From Myxococcaceae bacterium (GTDB lineage: Bacteria; Myxococcota; Myxococcia; Myxococcales; Myxococcaceae), in the NCBI GenBank assembly GCA_016793095.1, contig JAEUJQ010000058.1, positions 124,001-188,000 on the forward strand: a stretch of DNA of 64,000 nucleotides, read 5' to 3'. Below are positions 38,082 to 45,272 of the stretch, piece by piece. A program made the position numbers and the translations under genes. Under the pieces are notes generated by a model. That model ran no database searches and had not been told where the DNA came from. It was given only the letters and a program-made list of their open reading frames with translations. Numbering within the stretch: the first letter of the stretch is position 1; each line of letters begins with the position of its first letter.

Positions 38082-40208
38082 TCAGAAGCAGATGGCCTGG
38101 CCGTACAGGTCGAGCCCCTGGCCGCGATCGCACTCGTAGCCCACCACGACGAGGCCGCCGTCCCGGGGGGCGATGGTGGGCGCGAACAGGCCGCTCACGC
38201 CCGACGGCGTCACGTCGAGCAGGCCGGCGTCGGGCGCGAACGAGCGGCCGACGAGCCGGGGCTGGGGCACTCCCTGCGACCAGAAGCTGACGGCTCCCTG
38301 AGCCAGCGACTGCACCGCCAGGTCGGCGATGGCGCCCGAGAACGTCGCGAGCGTCACGGGCGCGCTGGCGGCGCTGAGCGCGTTGGGCACGGCGCGGACG
38401 GTGGAGTTCATGTTGCCGACGCTGCTGACCCAGCTCGCCGCGACCTCGCCAGAGCCGCCGAAGGGGGCCAGGCGCAGCTTGTCGGCCTGCTCGCCGGTGG
38501 TGAAGAGCTCCCGGGGGCCCGCGCCCTGTGGGGCGAGCGTGGGCGAGAACGCGCGGAAGCGCACGCGGAACTCGCCGTTCTGCTGAGACACCCACCCGGC
38601 CACGAAGTCGTTGCTGCTGGGCCGCGGCGAGACGTCGCAGTCGAAGACGAGGTCCATGGTGCCGCCGCCCAGCGTCGTCACCATCGCGGTGCGGTTGCCG
38701 GCGCCGTCGAAGACGGTGCCCTTGAAGACGAGCGAGGGGCTCTCGATCCACCCCACCAGCACCGTCTCGGGCGAGCCGAGCGTCGCCAGGCGGGGCTCCT
38801 TGTAGACGCGGGTGGTGACGGGGGTGGCGTACTGGGTCCACGCGCGGGTGCCGGTGGTGGTGATGCGGCTCAGCGCGACCCGCTGGCCGGCGTCGGGCAG
38901 ATCCTCGATCCACGTGGCGACGAAGTCCTGGCCGAGGCGGGCGATGTTGGGCCGCGCGGCGCGGGCGAGCTCCTGCGCTGACAGCTCGACCTCGAGGCCG
39001 GTGGGCTGGAGGGTGTCGTCGAAGAGTCGGAAGAAGACGCGGTCGACCGCGCTGCGCTCGTCCACGAAGACGCCGCCGAGCCCGCCGGGGAAGCTCGTGA
39101 GCGAGAGGTGCGAACTGAGCGCGTTGGCCGAGAGCACCAGCGGCGTCTCCTTCGACCAGTCGGTGCGGCCGTCGCAGTCGTTGTCGAGCGCGTCACAGAC
39201 GTACTCCACGCGGTTGTAGAGCTGCCCGTACGAGGCCGCCGTGCAGACCGCCTCGCCGTTCCCGTTGATGCAGGCGCGGCCCGGGTTGTTGAGGCAGACG
39301 CCCGTCGACAGCTCGCACTGCCCGGTGCGCACGAGGCCGCCGTCGGCGAGGCGATCGACGACCGAGTCGCAGTCGTTGTCCAGCCCGTCGCAGCGCGTCT
39401 CGGTCAGCTCGTAGTTGGGGCCGTAGGACTCGGGGGTGCACGCCGCCTGCAGCCCGCCGTCGACGCACGACACCGCCGAGCCGGCGCACACGCCCTGCGA
39501 GCGCGGGCAGGCGGTCGCGCCGCGAATGAGGCCGCCGTCGGGGTACCGATCGACGGACCCGTTACAGTCGTTGTCGCGGCCATCGCAGCTCGCCTCGGCG
39601 CTCTCGTAGTTCGGCGCCATGCACACGCCGGGCGCGCCCATGGAGCAGACGCGCGCGGCGCCGGCGCAGACGCCCACCTGCGGGCACTGGCCGCCCGTCA
39701 CGCCCTCGTCGGTGTTGCCGTCGCAGTCGTTGTCACGGCCGTCGCAGGTCGCCTCGGTGGCCTCGAAGAACGACCCGTACTCGCGCGCGCCGCAGGTCGC
39801 CACGTAGCCGCCGTCCACGCACGCCTTCACGCCCGTCGCGCACACGCCCTGGCTCAGCTCGCAGGGACGGGTGGCCACGCCGTCGTCCACCCGGCCGTTG
39901 CAGTCGTTGTCGAGCCCGTCGCACGCCTCGTTCATCGGGCCCACCGCGCCCTCGCAGCCGCCCCACTGCCCATCGACGCAGCGCTGGGTGCCGGCGCGGC
40001 AGACGCCGCCGTCGACGCCGCAGGGGCGGGTCTGCCCCTCCATGCACGCGCCGCCCATGGGCACCTTGCAGACGCCGCCAGTGCACGCGTAGCCGCTGAC
40101 GCAGCCGAGCCCCGCGTCCACGTCGCACCGCTTCTCGCCCAGCTCGCCCAGCGTCGGCACCGTGCAGGCAGCGGCGCACGCGAGCAGCCCCGCGACGGCG
40201 CGCCTCAT
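38082..40208 (-). CDS. MopE-like Cys/Asp-repeat lipoprotein
   Basis: 708 residues from ATG 40208; the open frame continues to 40484 but overlaps the upstream gene. Residues 1-15 are a signal with AACAAAC-like lipobox. The N-terminal half has Cys-rich segments (GYACTGGVCKVPMGGAC) and five CDGxDNDCxG motifs, the putative metal-binding signature (PF11617, first seen in the methanotroph copper protein MopE). The C-terminal half, from about 320, is beta-rich and resembles a propeller (FPGGLGGVFVDERS, EVAASWVSSVGNMN). Such proteins are common in myxobacteria, with no proven role. The start overlaps the TPR/coiled-coil gene by ATGA, so the two are coupled. Confidence 0.85.
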   Translation of the reverse strand: MRRAVAGLLACAAACTVPTLGELGEKRCDVDAGLGCVSGYACTGGVCKVPMGGACMEGQTRPCGVDGGVCRAGTQRCVDGQWGGCEGAVGPMNEACDGLDNDCNGRVDDGVATRPCELSQGVCATGVKACVDGGYVATCGAREYGSFFEATEATCDGRDNDCDGNTDEGVTGGQCPQVGVCAGAARVCSMGAPGVCMAPNYESAEASCDGRDNDCNGSVDRYPDGGLIRGATACPRSQGVCAGSAVSCVDGGLQAACTPESYGPNYELTETRCDGLDNDCDSVVDRLADGGLVRTGQCELSTGVCLNNPGRACINGNGEAVCTAASYGQLYNRVEYVCDALDNDCDGRTDWSKETPLVLSANALSSHLSLTSFPGGLGGVFVDERSAVDRVFFRLFDDTLQPTGLEVELSAQELARAARPNIARLGQDFVATWIEDLPDAGQRVALSRITTTGTRAWTQYATPVTTRVYKEPRLATLGSPETVLVGWIESPSLVFKGTVFDGAGNRTAMVTTLGGGTMDLVFDCDVSPRPSSNDFVAGWVSQQNGEFRVRFRAFSPTLAPQGAGPRELFTTGEQADKLRLAPFGGSGEVAASWVSSVGNMNSTVRAVPNALSAASAPVTLATFSGAIADLAVQSLAQGAVSFWSQGVPQPRLVGRSFAPDAGLLDVTPSGVSGLFAPTIAPRDGGLVVVGYECDRGQGLDLYGQAICF

Positions 40209-41248
40209 GGCGACACCTCCGTCACCTTCGGCGGCGGCGGCGCGTCGGCGGGCGTGACGGCCCACGCGATGCCGCTGATGAGCGCGCCGAGGCCCATGGC
40301 GCCGGCGACCCCGAAGAGCACGTTCGCGACGGTGGCGTTGTTCTGCGCGTCGCGCAGGTGCTGATTGGCCACCATCTGGAACGGCTCGTTGCGGGCGCTG
40401 GTGACGTTCTCCTGGCTGACGATGCCGAAGTAGGCGCCGACGCCGCCCGCCACGGCCCCCGCGCCGAGGAAGACGAAGGGCCACACCGGGGTCGGCTTCG
40501 AGCCCACCACCACCGGCTGCGTCACCTGCACCGGGTCGCTCACCTTCGTCGGGTCCGGCGTCACCGTCGTCACCACCGGGGCGTCCCGCTGGGCGGCCAC
40601 CTTCGCCTCGAGCTGCGCGCGCTCGGCCTTCAGGCGCTCGAGCTCCTTCGCCATCGCGTCGGCCTCCTGGCGGCGGCGCTGCTCCTCGGCGAGTGACTCC
40701 TTCGCCTTCGCGGCCTGGGCCTCGGCCTCGGCCTTCTTCCGCTCGGTCTCGAGGCGGGCGATGTCCTTCGCGCGCTGCTCGAGCTCGGCGCGCTGTCGCT
40801 CGAGCTCCGCCTTCGCCTTCGCCTCGGCCTCCGCCTTCGCCCGCGCCTCTTCTTCCTTCTTGCGCTTCTCCTCGGCCTGCTTCGCGAGCAGCGGCGCGAG
40901 CTCCTTCTGCGCGGCCACGCGGGTGTCCTCGAAGTCCTTCGACACCTTGGGAGACACCTTGATGGGGATGGTGGCGTCGGGCTTGAGCAGCAGCGCTTCC
41001 TTGAACGCGGCGCGGGCGTCCTCAGGCTTGTTGAGGTCCGAGAGCATGATGCCCTCGTAGAGGGCGGCGGAGGCCTGCTGGTCGGGCGTCACCGCCTGCT
41101 TCTTCGCGTTGCGGACCTGCTCGAGGGCACGCTCGTACTCGAGGCTCTCGTACAGCCGGACGGCGGCGTTGAGGAAGCGCTGGAAGTCCTCCTCGGAAGC
41201 GAGCGCGGGAGCAGCGGCGAGCAGGACAGCGACGGCGAGGTGCCTCAT
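40205..41248 (-). CDS. Exported TPR/coiled-coil protein with C-terminal membrane segments
   Basis: 347 residues. A signal peptide (MRHLAVAVLLAAAPALA) precedes a TPR-like region (residues about 20-95, RALEQVRNAKKQAV, PEDARAAFKEALLLKPDA). Residues about 110-230 are a long Ala/Glu/Lys coiled coil. Two hydrophobic segments (WPFVFLGAGAVAGGVGAYFG and VLFGVAGAMGLGALISGIAWAV) lie at the end. The form fits the envelope TPR proteins that often precede MopE-like or PEGA genes in myxobacteria. It is the first gene of a minus-strand run that continues with 38082-40208. No function is assigned. Confidence 0.65.
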   Translation of the reverse strand: MRHLAVAVLLAAAPALASEEDFQRFLNAAVRLYESLEYERALEQVRNAKKQAVTPDQQASAALYEGIMLSDLNKPEDARAAFKEALLLKPDATIPIKVSPKVSKDFEDTRVAAQKELAPLLAKQAEEKRKKEEEARAKAEAEAKAKAELERQRAELEQRAKDIARLETERKKAEAEAQAAKAKESLAEEQRRRQEADAMAKELERLKAERAQLEAKVAAQRDAPVVTTVTPDPTKVSDPVQVTQPVVVGSKPTPVWPFVFLGAGAVAGGVGAYFGIVSQENVTSARNEPFQMVANQHLRDAQNNATVANVLFGVAGAMGLGALISGIAWAVTPADAPPPPKVTEVSP

Positions 41249-41264
41249 GCGGGCGCGACTGTAA

Positions 41265-41680
41265 CCCGAAGCCGTCGTCGCAGGCGTCCTGGGAGCTCAC
41301 TGGCTCGCGGGCTTCGGCAGAACGGAGAGCCGTTGTCTCAGGCGCCCTGGGCGCTCACACGCTCGCCGGGAAGAACGGAGCCATCGTCGCCGGCGTCTCC
41401 TGCCCTCACAGGTGCGCGGGGTTCGGTCGAACGAACCCATCGTCGCAGGCGTCTCCGGCCCTCACAGGTGCGCGGGCTTCGGTCGAACGAACCCATCGTC
41501 GCAGGCGTCTCAAGCCCTCACAGGTGCGCGGGCTTCGGTCGAACGAACCCATCGTCGCAGGCGTCTCCGTCGCTGACTCCGGAAGCTTCGGCGAACCGAG
41601 CCTGCGTGCGCTCACTCACAGGCGCCCGAGCTTCGGCACGTGTAGCCATCGTCGCAGCCGGTCACCGGGCACCCCTCGCG
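41265..41680. repeat. Array of 56-58 bp tandem repeats
   Basis: Three near-identical 56-base units begin at 41403, 41459 and 41515 (1-3 differences). Two weaker 58-base copies begin at 41287 and 41345, and diverged copies continue to about 41680. There is no spacer between units, so this is not a CRISPR array. On the minus strand each unit holds TGCGACGATGG, then a variable core, then CACCTGTGAGGG. This is close to the last 45 bases of the gene at 41612-42238 (encoding CDDGYTC...GAC-E-stop), so the array looks like decayed copies of that gene's end. Each strong unit can form a stem, GGGTTCG with CGAAGCCC (one bulge, loop of six). It fills the 363-base gap between 41248 and 41612. Confidence 0.75.
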
Positions 41681-42238
41681 CCCCGGCGACCCATCGGGCG
41701 GTGGCAGCGCGAAGCGCACCTCGCGCCGCTCACGCTCGACGCACACCTCCCGCTCGACGTCCCCGAGCCCACGCAGACTGACGCGCACCGGCAGGCAGCC
41801 GCTCGGCAAGGCCAGCTGCACCTCACCGCGCTCCACTCGCTGTGACAGGGGCACGCCGGCCACCTCGAACACCGCGCCCTCCCTGCGCTGACGTGACGGG
41901 ACGGACACCTCGAACTCCACCGGTACGCCGGCCGCGGCCCCCACGCTGCCGAGCTCGGCCACCATCGCGCCACCCACCGACACCCGCTGCCGCTCCGCGC
42001 GCAGCGGCGAGGCGAGCACCACCAGCGTCACCTCGCCCTGGGGCACCGAAGTCAGCTCGAACCGACCATCGGCGCCGGGCCGGCTGTGGCGCGTTGGCGC
42101 TTCTTCGACGAACACGAGGGAGTCGGCCGTCGGCTCCTTCACCACGCCACGGATGACGCCGAACCGCAGCGGCGTGTTGTCGAGCCCGCCGCAGGCCGCC
42201 ACGTGGAGCGCGAGGACGGTGAGGGAGAGCGCGCGCAT
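41612..42238 (-). CDS. Small lipoprotein with regulatory-like beta domain and Cys tail
   Basis: 208 residues from ATG 42238 (the frame is open to 42505 but overlaps the caspase gene). Residues 1-16 are a signal with lipobox HVAACGG. The next 70 residues look like a carboxypeptidase-regulatory/PEGA-type beta sandwich (IRGVVKEPTADSLVFVEEAP, FELTSVPQGEVTLVVLASPL). The end is Cys-rich: EGCPVTGCDDGYTCRSSGACE, with five cysteines in 21 residues. Its start shares a base with the caspase gene's stop (TGATG), so it is the fourth member of the sigma-caspase operon. Repeats derived from its 3' end follow it. Confidence 0.7.
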   Translation of the reverse strand: MRALSLTVLALHVAACGGLDNTPLRFGVIRGVVKEPTADSLVFVEEAPTRHSRPGADGRFELTSVPQGEVTLVVLASPLRAERQRVSVGGAMVAELGSVGAAAGVPVEFEVSVPSRQRREGAVFEVAGVPLSQRVERGEVQLALPSGCLPVRVSLRGLGDVEREVCVERERREVRFALPPPDGSPGREGCPVTGCDDGYTCRSSGACE

Positions 42239-43860
42239 CAGAAGCGGTACCCCATGGCCGCCCAGCCGCTCAAGAAGCCCATCGCCCGCGGCGCGCCGTC
42301 GACGGTCAGCAGGGACAGCATCGGCTCGAGGTTCAACGAGAGCTCCCAGTGTCGGCTCAGGTGCACAGCGCCGCCCAGCCACGCCCCGGGCATCATCGAG
42401 AACGCCGCCTGCCGTCCCGAGTAGCCCTCCAGAGAGAAGGACCGCTGCACCCACAGACCGGCCACACGCGCGCCCGCCCACGCCGACCCCGCGCGCCAAC
42501 GCCACTGCCAGCCCACCGAGACTCCGCCCTGTGCCGCCACCCAGGTGAAGGGAATCGGCGCCCCTCCCAGAGACAGGGTGGCGCCGCCTCCGAAGCCGCT
42601 GCCGTCGAGCTGGGCGGCAAGCCCGGTGCCGAACAGGCGCTCGAACCGCAGCGACGCCCCCACCGTCGGCCCGCCCGGGAGCACCTCGGCGCGGCTCTTC
42701 TCGTCGATGAAGACGAAGCCGCCGGCGAGCACGGAGACGGCCGTGTCGGGCTCCTGGCGCGCGACCAGCTCGTCGAGATCGAGGCGCTGCCCGACCTCGA
42801 GCGACAGCTCCTCGCGGACCAGCAGATCAGCGCCCTTCGTCAGCTCCACCAGGTGACGTCCCGGCGTCACGGCGGCCCCTCCGGGCAGCGAGGCGCGCTC
42901 CTCGCCGTCGATCTTCAGCGCGAAGCCATCGAGGCGCTGCGCGTACGAGAAGAGCTCAGGCCGGCCTTCGCGGCGCAGCGCGCCAGCCAGGACGATGGGG
43001 TCGGCGCCCACCTCGAGCACCTCGGCCGAGGGCCGCTGCCGCCCGTTCGAGAAGGCCCACGTCTTGCGCCGGGCATGGTCGTGAGCCTCGGTGGCCGTCA
43101 CGGCGCCGTCGCCGTTGCGGTCGCCCAGACCCGACAGCGCCTCGACGAGGAAGTGCGTGTAGACGTCGTTCTGCAGGCCCTCGTCCTCACGCGCCGGCTC
43201 GCCGAAGTCTGCGGCCGAGAGGGTGATGGCCGCGCGAGACGCCTCTTCGAGTGGACGCACCGGGCCCTTGAGCGAGGCGAGCTCCTTCGACACCTCGTCC
43301 GACAGCAGCGACTTCCCGCCGCCGGAGTGACAGGTGGCGAGCACCAGCACGCGCCGCTTCGAGGGCAGCGCCGCGAACGCCCGCTGCAGCTCGCTCACCG
43401 CGAGGGCCGTCTGCGAGGGGGCGGTGAAGTCGGCGTCGGCGGTGACGAGGTAGCGCTCGAGCTCGCCGCGGCCGTCGCGAGCCAGTGTGCCGTGGGCCGA
43501 GACGTACAGCACGACGATGTCGTCTGCGCGGGTCGCCTCGGCGCCCAGCGCGCGCACGGCCTCGAGCAGCGCCGACCTCGTCGTCTGGGCAGGTTGGGTC
43601 AGCGTCGTGACGCGGTCGTAGCGCCCGCCCTGCGGGTCCCGCAGCACGCGCGCGAGATCCTCGACGTCCTTGTTGGCGAAGCGCAGCGCCCGCCAGCGGT
43701 CGTCCTTCGCCTCGGCGACGGCCACGAGCAGGGCGAACCGCCGGCCCGCGAAGGCCCCGTCGGCCTGCCCCTGCCGCAGCTGCACCACCACGGCGCCCTT
43801 CTCGAGCGGCGCGTGCGCGCAGGCGAGCGCGAGGCAGGCGATGAGAATGAAGCGGCTCAC
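42238..43860 (-). CDS. Exported caspase-type peptidase (C14) with EF-hand-like loop
   Basis: 540 residues. A signal (SRFILIACLALACAHA, possible lipobox) leads to a caspase-like domain at about 40-270. The catalytic dyad is His123 in VSAHGT and Cys177 in LATCHSGG. GDRNGDGAVTATEAHDHAR at 246-264 has a full EF-hand-type loop (D247, N249, D251, E258), a feature common in bacterial C14 proteins and possibly calcium-binding. Residues about 290-340 resemble a PEGA-type unit (FALKIDGEERASLPGGAAV, TPGRHLVELTKG). The last 150 residues are barrel-like and end GYRF. It overlaps the anti-sigma gene by ATGA and the lipoprotein gene by TGATG. It probably acts in the periplasm or outer membrane. Confidence 0.85.
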   Translation of the reverse strand: MSRFILIACLALACAHAPLEKGAVVVQLRQGQADGAFAGRRFALLVAVAEAKDDRWRALRFANKDVEDLARVLRDPQGGRYDRVTTLTQPAQTTRSALLEAVRALGAEATRADDIVVLYVSAHGTLARDGRGELERYLVTADADFTAPSQTALAVSELQRAFAALPSKRRVLVLATCHSGGGKSLLSDEVSKELASLKGPVRPLEEASRAAITLSAADFGEPAREDEGLQNDVYTHFLVEALSGLGDRNGDGAVTATEAHDHARRKTWAFSNGRQRPSAEVLEVGADPIVLAGALRREGRPELFSYAQRLDGFALKIDGEERASLPGGAAVTPGRHLVELTKGADLLVREELSLEVGQRLDLDELVARQEPDTAVSVLAGGFVFIDEKSRAEVLPGGPTVGASLRFERLFGTGLAAQLDGSGFGGGATLSLGGAPIPFTWVAAQGGVSVGWQWRWRAGSAWAGARVAGLWVQRSFSLEGYSGRQAAFSMMPGAWLGGAVHLSRHWELSLNLEPMLSLLTVDGAPRAMGFLSGWAAMGYRF

Positions 43861-44582
43861 GGCTCGACGACGACCTCGACGCGCCCCACGGCCAGGGGCG
43901 AGGAGTCAGAGGCTATCGCCTTCAGCGCCTCGGCGACATCGAAGGGGCTCGCGTGGGCCACCACCCACACCGACACCGCGCCCTGCTCGTCCTCGAGGTT
44001 GACGCCGAAGAGGCCCGACTCCTGCTCGAGCTGGTTGGCGCCGGCGCGCACGCGCACCTGGGCGAGCTCCTCGGGCGCCTCGCGGCGCCGTTGCAGGAAG
44101 ACGCGCGCGGGCCCGTCGACGGGCGACGTGACACGGAAGGCCAGCGTCGAGCCGCGGGGCACCCGCCCGTTCGGCGGCACCTGCTCGAAGTCGCCCGACG
44201 GGAGCTGGCGCGCGGCGATGACGCTCATCAGCACACGACCGCTGCCCTTGACGCCGTCGTCGGTGGGCACCCGCAGCATGCTGCGCACCGAGAGACTCGC
44301 GCCCACCAGCACGAGGAGGCCGGCGGCCAGCGCGATGAGGGCAGCGAGGCTCCGGCGTTCTCTGCCGAGGCGTGCGCGCAGCCGCCGCCAGCCCATCTCA
44401 TCGAGCGGCGCCTCCCGCGGGGACAAGGCGAGCAGCAGTCGGTCGACCTCACCGTCGAGCTCAGGGCGTGCGGCGATCCAGCCGTCGCACACCTCGCACC
44501 CCTCCTTCAGGTGCTCGAGCATGGGGCCGGACGAGGCCGGGTCCTTCCACAGGCGCTGCCAGGTGGCGTCGTCGAGGTGCAT
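43857..44582 (-). CDS. Membrane anti-sigma factor with zinc-type N-terminus
   Basis: 241 residues. The N-terminal cytoplasmic part has H24, C29 and C32 in EHLKEGCEVCDGW, the H-x4-C-x2-C core of zinc-binding anti-sigma domains. One membrane segment (LAALIALAAGLLVLVGASL) lies near 78-97. The rest is a periplasmic beta domain (GRVPRGSTLAFRVTSPVDG, ARVFLQRRREAPEE). It follows the sigma gene by six bases and overlaps the caspase gene. It would bind and hold the sigma factor at 44589-45152 until a signal releases it (family knowledge plus context). Confidence 0.82.
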   Translation of the reverse strand: MHLDDATWQRLWKDPASSGPMLEHLKEGCEVCDGWIAARPELDGEVDRLLLALSPREAPLDEMGWRRLRARLGRERRSLAALIALAAGLLVLVGASLSVRSMLRVPTDDGVKGSGRVLMSVIAARQLPSGDFEQVPPNGRVPRGSTLAFRVTSPVDGPARVFLQRRREAPEELAQVRVRAGANQLEQESGLFGVNLEDEQGAVSVWVVAHASPFDVAEALKAIASDSSPLAVGRVEVVVEP

Positions 44583-44588
44583 GGCGGT

Positions 44589-45152
44589 TCAGACCTTCGC
44601 GGCGAGGACCCGCAGGGCGAGCTCGCGCTTCACGCGGGCACGGAAGCGCTCGAGGCGCATGGTGATGGCGCTCTTCCCGACGCCCAGCTTCTCGGCGATC
44701 TCCCGGGCTGACAGCTGCCCCTCGACGTAGAAGAGGTGCACCGTCTCCTTCTCGGGGCCGTCGGGCAGGCGGGCGATGAGGTCGCGCACGATGGCGAGGT
44801 CGACCTCGAGCGCGAGGGAGTCTGGGAAGGGCGTCACCGCGTCGCGCGACTCCTCCTTCAGGTCCGACCTGGTCCGCTCCTCAGCAGCTCGCCGGGCGAG
44901 CGCCGTCTTCGCGCGGTTGCGGGCGATGGTGTACAGCCACGCCTCGAAGGACGCGGGTGACACCAGGGAGCCGAGGGACTTGAAGGCGCGCGCGAAGGTG
45001 TCCTGCACGATGTCCTCCCGCTCGTCGAAGTCCAGGGACGCGAACGCCTCGAGCAGACGCACCACCCCCGGCCGATAGCGCTGGTAGAGCGCCCGGAACG
45101 CCGACTCCTCGCCCCGCCGGGCGGCCTCGATCTGCCCACCAGGGTCTTTCAT
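44589..45152 (-). CDS. ECF-type sigma-70 family RNA polymerase sigma factor
   Basis: 187 residues from ATG 45152; the frame is open to 45272 but upstream sequence lacks a domain. Region 2 is at about 15-85 (FDEREDIVQDTFARAFKSL, FEAWLYTIARNRAKTALARR). Region 4 is at about 120-180 (DGPEKETVHLFYVEGQLSAREIAEKLGV, then SAITMRLERFRARVKREL) with the helix-turn-helix. Region 3 is absent, as in ECF factors. It is the first gene of the sigma, anti-sigma, caspase, lipoprotein unit. It probably directs transcription of this unit and perhaps of the divergent Cys-rich gene (inference). Confidence 0.9.
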   Translation of the reverse strand: MKDPGGQIEAARRGEESAFRALYQRYRPGVVRLLEAFASLDFDEREDIVQDTFARAFKSLGSLVSPASFEAWLYTIARNRAKTALARRAAEERTRSDLKEESRDAVTPFPDSLALEVDLAIVRDLIARLPDGPEKETVHLFYVEGQLSAREIAEKLGVGKSAITMRLERFRARVKRELALRVLAAKV

Positions 45153-45272
45153 GCCCTCGGTCACCGGAAGACCTGCCTCGTCCGCTTGTGGCCACAGCAG
45201 GCCCGGCTCGTGGCCAGCCGGCTCGACCCGGAGTCGAAGGCTCTGGCCGACTTGTCGCGCGGGAGCGCCCAC
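45153..45272. promoter_or_regulatory. Divergent intergenic region with a 10-bp palindrome
   Basis: These 120 bases separate the sigma gene (leftward) and the Cys-rich lipoprotein gene (rightward), so both promoters should lie here. TGTGGCCACA at 45187-45196 is a perfect 10-base palindrome, with a related TGGCCA about 20 bases on. A palindrome this short occurs by chance fairly often in GC-rich DNA. No convincing ECF -35/-10 pair was found by eye. Confidence 0.25.

Noticed and set aside
41406-41615. Minus-strand ORF of 69 codons across the repeats
   Set aside because: It only reads through the repeat units and changes frame meaning between copies; no gene features.
41265-41680. CRISPR array
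   Set aside because: Units follow each other with no spacers, and no cas gene is in the window.
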